From Dendrobium chrysotoxum (Eukaryota; Streptophyta; Magnoliopsida; Asparagales; Orchidaceae): a stretch of 64,000 nt of DNA. Numbering within the stretch: position 1 is the first letter of the stretch; each line of letters opens with the position of its first letter. The stretch spans positions 12,897,471 through 12,961,470 of the forward strand of contig CM034304.1 of the NCBI GenBank assembly GCA_019925795.1, written 5' to 3'. Below are positions 28,822 to 41,105 of this stretch, one piece after another. The translations under genes and the position numbers were made by a program. Under the pieces are notes generated by a model. The model searched no databases. It was not told where the DNA came from and worked only from the letters and a program-made list of their open reading frames with translations.

Positions 28822-28999
28822 GGGATCAAGCCCTCCCGCGCATTCCCTCAATCACGGAAGCTCTCGGTTGGATCGGGATCCTGTCCAACCCGATCTGGAC
28901 CGTTGATCTGTTACCACGCGGGATCGGACGGCAGAGGAGGCTTGCCGACGTGGCTAAGTGGAGGCTTGTCCTGCGGCGCTGATTGCCGCGCTCATATGG

Positions 29000-29045
29000 C
29001 AATCATTGGCGGCGGCGCAATGATTGCGCCGCCGGCCAATGATTG
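29000..29045 (+). promoter_or_regulatory. 21-bp-stem hairpin carrying three HD-Zip II-type sites
   Basis: Nested inverted repeat: outer arms CAATCATTGGC (29000-29010) and GCCAATGATTG (29035-29045), inner arms GGCGGCGCAA and TTGCGCCGCC around TGA, with one bulged G at 29034. CAATSATTG nonamers sit at 29000-29008, 29018-29026 and 29037-29045, about 18-19 bp apart. ACACGTGGC (G-box/ABRE core) follows at 29076-29084. Confidence 0.6.
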
Positions 29046-29219
29046 GCCGCAGTTTTGGGGCCCAATCAGAGCTCGACACGTGGCATCCCGAGAGCCGCCG
29101 CCGTTTTTTGCTTTATTTATTTAAAAATTCTTTTTTAATGTGTTTTAAATTTAAAAAAAAATTTATATTTTAATTATTATTTAAATTTTAATTGTTATAA
29201 TAATTACTTTAATTGTAAT

Positions 29220-29242
29220 TGTAATTATTATTATTATTATTA

Positions 29243-29276
<34 letters not shown>

Positions 29277-29297
29277 TTAATTATTTTAATGATTTTA

Positions 29298-29340
<43 letters not shown>

Positions 29341-29380
29341 TATTATCATTATTATTATTTCAATTATTTTATTTCTTTTC

Positions 29381-29412
<32 letters not shown>

Positions 29413-30300
29413 ATTATTATGATTATTATTATTTTAATTATTTGTATTATTATTATTATTACTATTATTTTATTATTATTATTATTATTATTATATTATG
29501 ATTATTATTATTTTAATTATGTTAATAATAATAATAATAATTATTATTATTATTATTATCATTATTATATAATATTGTTATTATTAACATATTATTATTA
29601 TTATTACTATTATTATCCTTATTTTATTTAAAAAATTATTTTTATATATTATTTCTTTTTATTATTATTATTCTTTTATTTAAAAATTATCTTTTTAAAA
29701 TGTTATTATTATTATTACTATTCTTATTATTATATTTTAAATATAAATGTATATATATATATAAATGTATTTTAAAATTTTATTATTATAATTATTTTTG
29801 TTAATAATAATATTATTACTTTAATAATGTTAGTATTATATTAATATTAATATTATTATAATATTAGTATTTATTATTATCAATATTATTATAATATTAA
29901 TATCATAATTAATAATATTATTATTTTAATAATAATATTATTATAATTAATTTTTTTTATTATCATAACATTAATTATTATCATTATTAACATTATTATA
30001 ATATTAATGTTATAATTAATAATATTACTTTTTTTATAATAATATTATTATGAATAATATTTTTATTATTATTATGTTAATTACTATCATTATTAGTACT
30101 ATTATAATACTAATATTATAATTAGTAACATTATAATTTAAATAAATATTATTGTTATGATTATTATTATTATCATAATATTAATTATGATTATTATTAA
30201 TATTATTATATGTTAATTAATAGTAATATTATTATTATTATTTTTTTAATAATAATATCATTATGTTAATATTAATATCACTATAATATTAATATTTATC
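29220..30300 (+). repeat. (TTA/ATT)n-rich low-complexity zone of LTR1
   Basis: Long, interrupted ATT trinucleotide runs, densest at 29220-29640, then AT-rich text full of AATATTATTA words. The Ile/Tyr/Leu-only open frames here are products of the microsatellite. Confidence 0.95.
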
Positions 30301-31631
30301 ATTTCATATTATTATAATATTTTAATTATTATTTAAATTTATTTTAAAATTCAGATATTATTATATCTGATTTATTTTAAAATTATTAATTATTTTCAAA
30401 TATTAATTATCTTAAATTATTTCAAAATTACCTTTAAACCTATTAAAATTTCAAAAATTCATAACTTTCTCGTTTTAAATCGGATGTTGAAGCACAATAC
30501 CTTAAACTTTTCAGAAAAATATGAATTTAAATTTAAAATTATTTCCTATATGTGATTCTATTATTTCTGGATGTTTTCTGTATTCCTATGATTATTTAAT
30601 TATTTAAATATTATTTAATTAATATAATTAATTATTTTAAAATAAAAATTATTTTAAAACCCCCTTGGTGGCTGGTGGACCTCCTATGCTTATGAACTGA
30701 AGTATTTTTGGATTATCTTATTTTCAAATTTATAATATTTATGTATTTTAAAAAATGATTTTAGAAAAAAAAAATTATTATTACGTATTATTTAAATCCT
30801 TTAATTTTGGGAAGTCTACCCCTTTTGAAACTTTAAACCTAGGACCTGTCTGTGAATAGAATTCATGTGGGAGAAGGATTAGTGAATGATTGTGTCCCAA
30901 TCATTCACTAATCACTTCATTAGGTTCCTTTACTTAGTATTTTCGTAGTCTTTGCATGTGTAGGTTGCACAAGCACGTAGCCTAGGCTCTCCTAGATCTA
31001 AGGACATGGCTTGGTGTGTTTATATCTGCTGCATTTACCCTCTGTATTATGCCTAAGGGTTAGTTACTTCATTTCACTCCTATATAATGTAGTGACACCC
31101 TAAGGACAATAATTAAGGACCCGTCTAGCAAACTTAGAAAAATTCTAGGAATTAGGGTAGAACCCTGAATGACTTGAAATTTGAAACACTTAAACATAGT
31201 GACATCTGGAACCCTCTAGAATTTTCTAGGAATTTTCTGGACTCTTTAAAACACTTGATTAGCAAACCCTAATTTACCCGTTAATTAAGCCTTAGAAACT
31301 TCAGAAAAATATAATAAATCCATTTTAAATCAGAAAAATACCCATAATACCTCAAACTCTCCAGAATTCAGTTCCCAACCTTAGATAATTAGGGCCCCTT
31401 AATTGGACCTTAATCTGGACTTTAATTCAACCTTAATCAAAAATCACCTTTTCGCCTTAATTAAATCATTAAAAATTATTAAAAATCCCAAATTTCCCCC
31501 AAACACTTGGGAACACCTTCTTAGGTCATTTCTGACCTTTGGGGGTGATTCCAATCAGTTTGGAGCTGATTTGGGCCAAAACCCCCAAAATACCCCTAAC
31601 TAGGCAATTTCGATAATTCCTTTAATTGCCC

Positions 31632-32110
31632 CAACTTCTAAAAATCATAACTAATTATAGAAAATTCCAAAATGGGCAAACTAAAAGGCACCTAACTCTA
31701 ATTAAGGTCTAGTATTTGTTAAAAATATTGGGTGTCCAGAAATCAACCTAAAACAAAAAGTTAACTCTTCGGTCAACCGTAGCCTATAGTCTAGGGCCCG
31801 AAACTTCTAAAATTCATAACTTTGCGTAGGAAACTCCAAATCTAGCAAACTAAAAGGCATTCAACTCACATTAAGGTCTAGTATTTGTTAAAAATATTAG
31901 GTGTCCAGAAATCAACTTAAATCAAAAAGTCAACAATCCGGTCAAACTTAGTTCAAAAACAAGACCAAAACTTCAGAAATTCATAACTTTGGATAGAAGA
32001 ATCCAAATCGGGCATGCTAACTGTCTAACTGATCAGGTTAAGGCCTAGTATTTTATAAAAAATATTAGCTAGTCATAAATACCCTTTAATCAAAAAGTCA
32101 ATTTTGGACC
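31632..32110 (+). repeat. About 170-bp tandem repeats inside LTR1 (three units)
   Basis: Units start at 31632, 31802 and 31969 with AACTTC-(T/A)-(A/G)AA-TTCATAACT, each containing TTAAGG-YCTAGTATTT and ending near AAAAAGT-(C/T)AA. LTR2 carries only two such units (from about 8636 and 8806). The unit is therefore an old part of the LTR family with variable copy number. Confidence 0.8.
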
Positions 32111-34183
32111 CCCTTTTACTTAGTGTATAGGTGGACCCCGAACCCCCTAAAACTCACTAATGCAATTTAAACTTCAAATATTATTACCCTAAGAACTAAA
32201 ATCGATCCACACATTAAATCAACTAAGATAGATCTCAATTCACTAATATTTGGACTTTAATTAAAACTCCCTCTTCAGACCTGTAACAAATATGGACAGT
32301 AGGCAATTGTAACTAACTACCCAGCTTAGGATCTACCTCAGCCACACAGGCTTCTACACACACTGTAGAATGTTTGCTAGGGCACCACTTCTAGACTTAG
32401 GTTAGGCCGGTGTTTACTTTTTCCATTGTGTGCCGAGCTTTTTCGGATTTCATTGCATGCTGTGATTGAACTATTGATGTGTTTGCTTACTTTTACTGCA
32501 CTCTGGGAATTGATGTGATTGCACGGTAGACTACCCATAGGTTAGGATCGACCTTGATACTAATGATATTTTCTGCAGGTGGCCATGCCCATGCAGTGCT
32601 AATAAAAGGGGGGCAATAATCATGATTTAAAAAAATACTAATAATATTTTGTGCAGGTGCTTCAGAAATTGCTCAGCCCCCCTAAATAAATGAGGGCTAA
32701 TAAAAAAATCATTATAAATTGCTACAGGTGTTCCAGAGCTCGCTTAGCCCTCTAAATGATTAAGAGCATGGCCAAGTGTAACTGTGATGAGCATTTTATT
32801 TTCTTATAACTGCTTGTGAAATATTAAACTGTTTGGGATGACTTTTATTAGGATAACCTTGTAGGGGAGTCTAGATTTACTGCTTTTCATTAATGTAATC
32901 ATTTATAATATTGGTATAGAGTTGTGAAAGTTCATTTTGAGTGGGGATACTAGGATCCAAAGGTTGGATTCCAAAGAGGAAAGGACACCCAATATGAGGA
33001 TGGTCCTTTTCTATTTGGAAATCCAAATTTGGATCGTTCTACTACTTGAAGAATCTAAGGGAGCTGAGATCCAAGGAGTCCAATGGAGCTAGGACCCGAG
33101 GAGTCCAAGGAGGCTGAGGTCCAAGGAGCCCCCAAGGAAGCTGAGATCTAAAGATTCCTACAAAACTAAGATCCGAGGAGTCCAAGGAACAGAAGATCAA
33201 GAAGATGAAGACCCAGTGTATCCCACTCAAAATAACTTGCGTCAGTCTTAGGATTAGAAATCCGGGTTGTTGGCAGTGGTGCCCGGCCACTTTAATTTTC
33301 TGCAGACCCTGGGTTGTAATTAAGGGCAGTTGGCCTATGGACATTTATTAATTTGTTTGGATAATTTTGATGTGTTTTATGATTGTGTGCCTCTAGGATT
33401 GTTTGCTTTTCTTAGTTTCTTGGCGTTTTGCATGTCGCTTTTATTTTAGCCTGGATTTCGTTAGGCTCTTTAAGGACTAAAACTTTTTCTACTCCCAACT
33501 AACATTCAAATTTTAAGATTTAAATAATTTAGAAACTTAACGACCTAGGGAATTGCCGGAATCGTCCGGGGTAGCATGCATATCGTTGCATTTCTCTCTT
33601 TCCTTCTATAAGACACTTCCCCGCCCGTGGGTAGAGTCCGGATAATCTGACCTATGAGGATGAGGTGCCGGACCTGGGGAAGCCCAGTCTAATTCCAAAA
33701 ATTATTTTTATAAGCCTTTTTAAAGTTCTATGCATACCTGATTCGGATACTCTAACTAGCATGCATTGCATTAGAAACTAACTAAATTAAAATTTTAATT
33801 GCATTAGTCTTAGGAGCATACACCCTACATAAGTCCAGGGCCAATTAGGAAATCCTCTAGATGTCGGCCCTATCTCCGAGAACTATAACCCACCTACCCA
33901 TCCTTCATAAATGACTGGACAGCATGGTTTTAAAGCGATTAGGTGGTTAGCTGGCTCCCCCTTCCAGGCCGGGGTAAGTCCAGGTTTTACATTGCATTAG
34001 TTAGGACACGGGTGTTAGTGTTGCGTAGAACACTAAACCCACCATAGATTCAGGATTCAAGGCTACTATTGTTCCGTAGTACGCCTCATCAGTAGGTAGG
34101 TCTTCTGTCTTCCAGAGACCCTAAACCCTACATATCTGTGTCACGCGGATGACGCCACCTCCATCCTTCCCTCCTGCATGTTT

Positions 34184-34654
34184 CGAGTGCATGATTTATT
34201 TATTTTTCTCCAGTTTCTTCTCACTACCTTAGTCCCTCCGGATGCTGATGTGAGCCGTGCATGTTGACTAAGCCTAGTTGAACCTCTCTTTCCCTTCGAG
34301 TAGGACTTCCTAGTCTCTGCCCTATGTGCCAATCCCAATTTCGAAAGAATAATGTAGAATCCTTAATCGAGAGTATTCTCAGGCTCCGGCTTGAGATGTA
34401 ATTAACCACGGGGGCTTGCGCCCGTGGGAAACCGCATCCCACTCTCAAATAAACCCCATTCGAGCTAATGTACCGGGTGGGGGAAACCCGTTGTGACGAT
34501 CAGATCATATATATTATTACCCATCGGGGTGTGCTGGTGAGAGCCGCTATCCTCAATAGTTAATCGTATGCATGATCGAATCTGCCCTTCCATTGGCCAG
34601 ATACTGTCTCCCCTCGCGGGGCGATGGTGTCTGCAGTCCTTTCGGAGGTCCACA
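34184..34654 (+). repeat. 3' LTR terminal 471 bp, match to the 5' LTR
   Basis: Counterpart of 12867-13337 at about 99 percent identity. It includes the CCACGGG/CCCGTGG hairpin (34406-34427). The small minus-strand open frames here exist in both LTRs and have no support as genes. Confidence 0.93.
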
Positions 34655-37600
34655 CACAAATAATAAAAAAGTAAACACTGGCCTAGCCTAGAACTAGAGT
34701 CAGTTGTCCTAATAAGCCATCTAAAGTGTGTGCAGTAGGCTGTGTGACTTGATATGTCCTATGTCGGGTGGTTGTTAATGTTGTCTAATATTTTGCTGTT
34801 TGTTAAAGGCTTTAGAGATTTTTAATTTGAGTTTAAGTATTAATATTTTGATGTTAATTTTAGAGTATATTTTAAGTGTTGAGTGATTATGACCTTTATT
34901 TACACTAGGGCTGTGAAGTATTTGAACTACAATTGATAAAAAAATTGACTTTTTGACTTTGATATTGACTTATTTCTCGTGGTTTGACATTTTTAGAAAA
35001 TACTAGACCCTGAATGGAGTCTAATGTCTTTGAGCTTGTTTAATTTAGAATTTTTAAAAATTAATTATGAATTTTTGAAATTTGAGTATTTAATTAATTT
35101 TTTTAATTGATTAATTAAAAGTTCTTTAATTATTTTGATCCAAACTGATTCAAAACTTCATGAAATCACTCTCAAAGGTCAAGAATGACCCAAGGGAGTG
35201 TTCTCAAGTGTTTGAGAATTATTTAGAATTATTTAGTTTTTTTTAAATATTTAATTTAATTTAATACTAATTTTTGTTAAAAATTAAATTAAAATCAAAT
35301 TAAGGGTTCAATCAAGGGGCTTTTAATTTTCTGATGTTAAGGGTTGAATTTTGGTCAATTTGACATATTATTTGGATTTTTGAATTTAATTTAAATTAAT
35401 TATAATTTTTCAAAATTTTAGGCTTAATTAAGGGTTAATTAAATTTCTTACCAATGACTTTTAAAATTAGTAATCTCCTAACCTAAGATAGTTAATGTCA
35501 CTAGGTTTAAAGTTCCAAAATTTTGTCTCTATTGGATGCACAGTTAATTATCTATAATTTTCCTAGATTACTAAAATTTGTCCTTAATTCTTGTCCTTAG
35601 ATGTCACTCAGTTATGTGGGATCAAAATAAGAGTTTGATAACCCTTAGCATACACATAATCAATCAATCATAGCATGCAAACAAGTGTCCTAAGGCTAAG
35701 TGCATGGAAAGAGGTGAATTTTCAAATGCTTGGGTTAACCAATAACCCATGCATTTGAAAACTCACCCATAAAACACTTCCCCACATGATTAACATTGAG
35801 ATGTTATAGTAAAATGGTCACTTACCATAGCATCCAAAGTCAGATCTAAATGCAAATTAAAATGACTAATTGATGAACATGCAAATTGAAATAAAGGGTT
35901 ACATACAAATGACCTAAATTTGCATTGGATGTGATTAACACACTTCATACACAATTAAGATCTTGTTTAAAACTTTAATGAAGGGATGATTGAATGATGA
36001 GATATCAAGCTCAAGACACAATGAATTTTTTTTTAAAGCAAAGTTAATTATAGTAAAATATAGCCTAAATTAATATAAAATTAATTGATCTCAAAATAAT
36101 GATTAAAAATTCCTAGAAAATTTACTATATGTAGGATACAACATGAGAACATAAACAGTCAAATTCTACTCAATTTAATAAATATTAAGACAATAATTAG
36201 GGAGATAAGAAAAGTCAAATTACTAAAATTATTCCCTAAATACTCAACAAAACAAACTAATTTTATTTTTAAATGATAGAGAATTAAAATCTGAACAAAA
36301 TGAGTGGTTGCATGCAAAAAATGGTTAAGTAATTAATTTTCTATGATTTTTGAAAATTCTAGCTTTTAAAAATTTAAAATTGATTAAACCAACTAAACTA
36401 ATTAAAATGCTAGTGACGAGCCACGTATTGGGCTTTGATTTCCTGATCTGAATCGTGTGGTGGAAACCAATCCTTTGAAATGATTGTGCGACGACGTAAT
36501 CATTACTAATGATTGAAAGGCGGTGGCATCGTGGGCGTGAAGTTACTTATCCGAGTCAACAACCATCGTGCACCGTTTGATCCTCTGCTATAATGAACAA
36601 ACGACTCAGATTGACTCCGATGGAGATTTGAATAATGAAATCAATCGCGTCGTTCGGATTAACCACACAATGATAATATCAGGACCTTTAATCATGAGAT
36701 TAATGGTCCAGATTTCGTACACTTGCATAGCTTACGCAAACAACCCTAAAAATAAAAAAAACTTCTCATTTTCTCAAAATACTCAACCATTTCAAGTTAA
36801 ATTTTAAATAGAGCTTTTATGTATAAAGAGTTTCAGTGGGGCATCATTTATTGGGTTTAAAAAGCACTTTTTAGAAAGTTATTTAAACCAAAGTGTTTTG
36901 TGCTAGGGTCAGTGTTATACCTTGATCCAACAGATGGATTTGGGTGTTCTTGGGTCGATTGATCTTGTAGACTATCCCCATACACTTTTCTAGGAGGAAT
37001 CAATGATTGAAAATGTCTAGATTTTGAGGTTCAAGCCTAGGACGAACTTCAAGGATGTGGTGGCTAGAATCTCGCCACCGGCTGCTTCTCTTTAGTGTGT
37101 TTGAGCTAAAGAAATGTTGAGGGAGATGTGGAGAGTAGAAATGAAAAGAGGAATGGCTCTGGGGAGGCTTGGGGGCTGAGGATTGAATGAGTCAACAAAA
37201 TGAGACCCCATAGCTTATTTTAGGTCTAGGACTTGCAATGGATGGCTGTGATCAATCAAGCCTCATCCTCTAATGAGGGACAAGTGCCCTAGGCCATTGG
37301 AATGGTAGGAGAATGGTTGGAGGAGCCCTTGTGCCATTGGTGGTGTTAAGTGGGAGGGGGACCACTTTTTTCCATTCTAGGTTAAACCATCCCTTGGGCT
37401 TAGTTCGGGATGCCTTAAGAGAGCTTTTATGTTTAAATGGAATCCTTCAAGCTGCTCAAGCGGGAGGGAAAGGGATTAGATTAAGTAGTTGAATCCAATG
37501 TGCTTCCATGACCATTTGTTGACTATTTGACCTATCAACTTGGTCAAGGGAGCTGAGGTGGAATTTGAGATGTTTAAGTTTGCTTGTGGACTAAGCTCAA

Positions 37601-39215
37601 AGGGTTTGAAGAGATGTATTGAATATATGGGCAAGTTAGTGAGTGGATAATGAGATTTGACCAAGTTCTAATAAGTTGACTTGGCCAAATCTACTTGGAT
37701 TTGACTCACCAATAGTTAGGATATGTTTAGGTCAAAAAATGGAATTGTTTTGAGGCTTGATGAAGTCTAAGTGACTCAAGTTGGTCTCAAGCAATGCGTT
37801 GATCATATGTTGACTTGGTTTGACCAAAATTAAGTCCTATTGACCAAGTCAACTAGTTGACTGGATTAGGTTTGAAAGATTCTGGGCTATTGATTAGATG
37901 AAGTTAAATGGGTTTAATGAAATGTTGTTAGTGTTCTGAGTAAGTGGATGTGATTTGACCCAGGCTAAATGGTTGACTAAGTCAAATCAGTCAATGATTG
38001 ATTGATGATAGGCCTGGGTTCATTCATACCATTCATTGGAATGAAATTGAAGGTTTGACGAAGTTTGAATAGGTTGAATTGATTGCATGCATTGATTGAG
38101 CCATATAGACCAACTTTAACCAATTATAGGTCCAATTGACCAAGTCAACTATTAATTGGGCCAAAATGGCTTATTGAGTCTAAATAACTAAGAGGTTTGA
38201 ATGAGTTCAAGCTTCATTGAGTGTGAATGGGGTTTAAGGTTAATTTGGTCAACCATGGTTGACTTGGTCAACCAGGTCAAACTAGGGGTTGGGTTTGGGT
38301 CTAACAAGTTTGATTTGATGATTAGAGACCAATGGAGGTGGTCTTATGTACTAGGATGGTCATTTCAGTTGAAATGACAATTTCGACCCTTAATGGGTAA
38401 TTTGGTCAACCATGGTTGACTTGGTTAATCATGCTTGATCAAAGTTGGGATTTAAGTCCAATGCACTCCTAATAATGTTTAGGATGCATTTAGAGGAAGT
38501 CCCAAGGTTTGATTTGACTATGCCATGTTAAGGTTTGATTTGAATGTGCCATGTTGAGGTTTAGGGAAAAGTCCAATTTTTCCCTTAAGGGGTATTTTGG
38601 TCATTTTGATCCGTGGTCAACTGTAGGTTAAATTAGGTCCACCAAAATACAGTTTAATGTTCAATATGTCATAAAAAAGGCTATGAGCATGATCAAAGGC
38701 TTTGGGGAAGGCCCCAAGGTCAAATTCCATAAGGTGGAGAGTCCAGTGGCATAGGCTGTAAATATTTAAAGATTTTGTAGCCTTTGGATTTCAATTGAGT
38801 TTATGGAGTTAGAGGTGTCTGATTAGGCTCCAATTTGGAGGGTTAACCCTAGGGACATACCTAATCAAAATATAATTGATAGATCATGAATCAGAGGTCA
38901 TTTGACTGGTTTTGAAATGATTAAAAAATCATTTAAAAAGGGTTTCAAGACATGGGCCTTTTACCATGAATTTTGATTTGGAATCCTAGGTTTGAATTGG
39001 GCCTTGGGTTTGATTAATTAGATTTGAATTATCTACATCAATCACAATCAAATAGATGATTGTTGTTGATTGAAGCTTGATTGAAGGCCATATTGAAGGT
39101 TGATTGAAAGTTTAATTGAGATTTGGAGTGAAAATTGAATTGGGGATTAATTAAAGGTTGATTAATGGTTGAATAGATCCTGATGACCTCATATAAATGA
39201 GGTTAATAGATCATT
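34655..39215 (-). mobile_element. LTR3: related Tat/Ogre LTR in inverted orientation, interrupted by element 1
   Basis: Read on the minus strand it is co-linear with LTR2 and LTR1. Landmarks: GTGTTTACTTTT at the right-hand edge of element 1 (equivalent to 32409 and 9412), the CTAGTATTTT repeat unit (near 35010), the GGACC/GGTCC hairpin (36682-36709), ATTAGTAATGATT-type remnants of the hairpin block (36500-36520), ACGTGGC (36418-36425, reverse), the GGTGGCGAGA phrase (37068), and the ACCTCAT/ATGAGGT palindrome (39186-39203). Its other part should lie left of element 1, but that side is in the gap. Open frames at 36568 and 37476 are noise. Confidence 0.7.
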
Positions 39216-39868
39216 TTGAATGATTTGATATGATTTTATTTCATTTTAAATGAATTAACAAATGTTATCAAATACATGATATGATAACTCCATGTAATAC
39301 CCTACTGATTCACGTGATTCACTGATTTAGAGTCATGAGAAGTTGAAGATTGATTGGGAGTTATAAAGAGTTAGGGCGACTGATTAACGTGATTCAAGAG
39401 GCGTTATAAGGAGAACATTGATTGAGAGTTATAAGGGGCGTCTAATTAGGAGTCTTAAGTGCAAGAGTAAGATACTCTTAAGATACACTCATTGAATATC
39501 TGAATACTAATACCGACACTACTATAAATATTGTATTGATATTATAACTAACACTAATATTATTTACTGCAATTAATAATATTTAACATTATTGGTCATG
39601 ATACTAATATTGTTATTGCATTAGTACTGTTGACTGTTATTGATATTGTGATTGATGATGTAATGGATTGAGATGTTATGAACTATAAAAGAATAATTTG
39701 ATATAATATAGACATTGATGCATATATTTTTTATACGATTTATAATATAGTATTCTCTTTTATCTTACATTGATTTCAGTTGTAAGATTTTGGTTACTTG
39801 ATTGTAAGCTCTAGTTAAATAGTTAAAATGAAAAATAGATGTAGTTCTTCCAATATAGATCATAGAGT
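39216..39868. other. AT-rich spacer, no gene
   Basis: Sits between the end of recognisable LTR3 homology and the copia relic. It contains irregular copies of GATTGATTGAG-type words and AATATTAT-type words. No coding signal. It may be the rest of LTR3 or the eroded 5' part of the copia element. Confidence 0.5.
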
Positions 39869-40390
39869 GTGACATCTAATGCCTTTCTCCATGGAATGCT
39901 CAATGAAACTATATACATGGAGCAACATCGAGGCTTTAAAGATCCAATTCATCCTGCCTATGTATGAAAGCTTAACAAGGCCATTTATGATTTAAAGCAG
40001 GCTCTAAGACAATAATTTTTAACCTTTACAGATTATCTTATTCAGTGGGAATTTACTTTTAGCACTACTTATCCCTCTTTATTGATTTACTCCACATCTT
40101 CCACGTCAATTTACCTACTCATTTATATGGATGATATGCTGCTCATGGATAATCACTCCAAAACTATTATTCAACTTTTAAATGACCTCCAACAGTATTT
40201 CCAACCTAAAAATCTAGGCAACATAAACACTTTTCTAGGGCTGCAAGTTCAAAAATCCAATTCTGGCAAATTACTTAAACAGCTCAACTATGCCAAAGCC
40301 ATTTTGGACCGAGAAAGTATGACTGCATGCAAATCATTACAAAACCCAATTGCCAGCAAATCAAATTTCTCTCCAACTGCAAATTTGAGC
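39869..40390 (+). pseudogene. Copia reverse transcriptase relic
   Basis: Conceptual reading contains NAFLHGMLNETIYMEQ, then KLNKAIYDLKQA, then IYMDDMLLM, which match the RT core of plant Ty1-copia Pol (the catalytic Tyr-x-Asp-Asp reads YMDD near 40118). It has in-frame stops (for example after HPAYV, near 39970). It is 5'-truncated: integrase, protease and gag are absent. An open piece remains at 40082-40483, whose end runs into the inserted DNA element. Confidence 0.8.
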
Positions 40391-40777
40391 CATGAACCGG
40401 TCCGCCGACTAGTCCAGAATTTTGTAAAAACTATTTTAGCCATAATCCGAATTGAACCAGTGGTTCAACCGGTTAACCGATGAATCGGCGTCGATTTTCA
40501 AAATTTGGTTCGGCTAATATTTTATTAAATGAAATATTTAATAAATTTTTTATTAAATATTTTACTTAATAAATAAATTTAAAATTTCCATATTTTAATT
40601 AAACATAAAAAATGCTTTTTCACATAGTACATGACCCAACATATCATATGCCTTCTTTAGAAAAGGGAGTCAAAAAGGTTATATTGATAAAAACAATGCT
40701 AAAATATATTGTCTAGATGATGTGGGACTAAAAACTAAAGAGAAGTTCTCACTTCTCAAGTTCACTATACATACTAT

Positions 40778-40871
<94 letters not shown>

Positions 40872-41105
40872 AATTAATAAAGTAAATAATATTTAATTTT
40901 TATCTATTATTTTTTTTCATTTTATTTAATTATCTATGTATGATAGGATGAATTTGTGTTTAAGTTTAAGGTTAGATCATCATATTATTATATTAATTTT
41001 ATTAATTTTTAATAATATTATTATTTATTATGTTATCTGGTTCGACCTCGGTAGACCCAGTCAAACCATAAATCTCTCCTTCTTCCGGTTCATTATCCGG
41101 TCCAA
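40390..41105. mobile_element. Small non-autonomous DNA element inside the copia relic
   Basis: Separates the copia RT from its RNase H part. Both ends carry AACCGG/CCGGTT words in inverted orientation (ATGAACCGG at 40392-40400, and the complement near 41085-41092), and subterminal AACCGGTTAACC-type palindromes occur near 40466-40478. The interior is AT-rich with a long (TA)n. It looks like a MITE-type insertion; exact ends and target duplication are not resolved. Confidence 0.4.
40775..40864. repeat. (TA)n microsatellite
   Basis: About 90 bp of nearly pure TA dinucleotides inside the small DNA element. Confidence 0.95.

Larger units (their letters stand above)
12867..34654 (+). mobile_element. 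Element 1: young Tat/Ogre-type Ty3-gypsy retrotransposon, 5' end lost in gap
   Basis: The parts run in order: 3' end of the 5' LTR (12867-13337), primer binding site (13344), leader, gag (13678-17033, broken), pol (17103-22613), a repeat-rich 3' UTR (22614 to about 27600) and the 3' LTR (about 27600-34654). The domain order protease-RT-RNase H-second RNase H-integrase, with no chromodomain after integrase and very long LTRs, is characteristic of the Tat/Ogre branch. The visible 5' and 3' LTR ends (471 bp each) differ at only about five positions, so insertion was recent. The internal coding region is GC-balanced while the LTRs are strongly AT-rich. It interrupts the inverted LTR3; the likely right target duplication is CACAA at 34655-34659. 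Confidence 0.9.
27600..34654 (+). repeat. 3' LTR of element 1 (LTR1), about 7 kb, left edge approximate
   Basis: The right end is fixed by the match to the 5' LTR end (GTCCACA at 34648-34654). The left edge is not fixed because the 5' LTR start is in the gap; a TG at 27635 (TGTTGGGG) is possible, but no purine tract precedes it. Homology with LTR2 and LTR3 begins near 27760. Contents in order: TTGACC/GGTCAA-rich segment (27660-28160), TATA box (28280), hairpin and CAATSATTG block (28795-29084), a (TTA)n-rich zone (29220-30300), about 170-bp repeats (31632-32110) and a conserved 3' block (33930-34654). No convincing ORF. Confidence 0.8.

Noticed and set aside
29289..29631. Ile/Tyr/Leu-only open frames
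   Set aside because: Translation of an ATT/TTA microsatellite.
33042..33344. Minus-strand open frame of 100 codons in LTR1, and similar ones at 9880 and 55559
   Set aside because: They come from a purine-rich GGAGTCCAAGGA-type stretch in the LTR. The position is equivalent in LTR1 and LTR2, but the frames differ in sequence with no shared protein.
36568..37664. Open frames of 62-79 codons in LTR3 (36568-36807 plus, 37476-37664 minus)
   Set aside because: Non-coding LTR sequence; the equivalent positions in LTR1 and LTR2 are not open.
39293..39305. TGTAATACCCTA as the start of a plus-strand LTR
   Set aside because: Such starts are common in plant LTRs, but there is no matching end, target duplication or internal region here.
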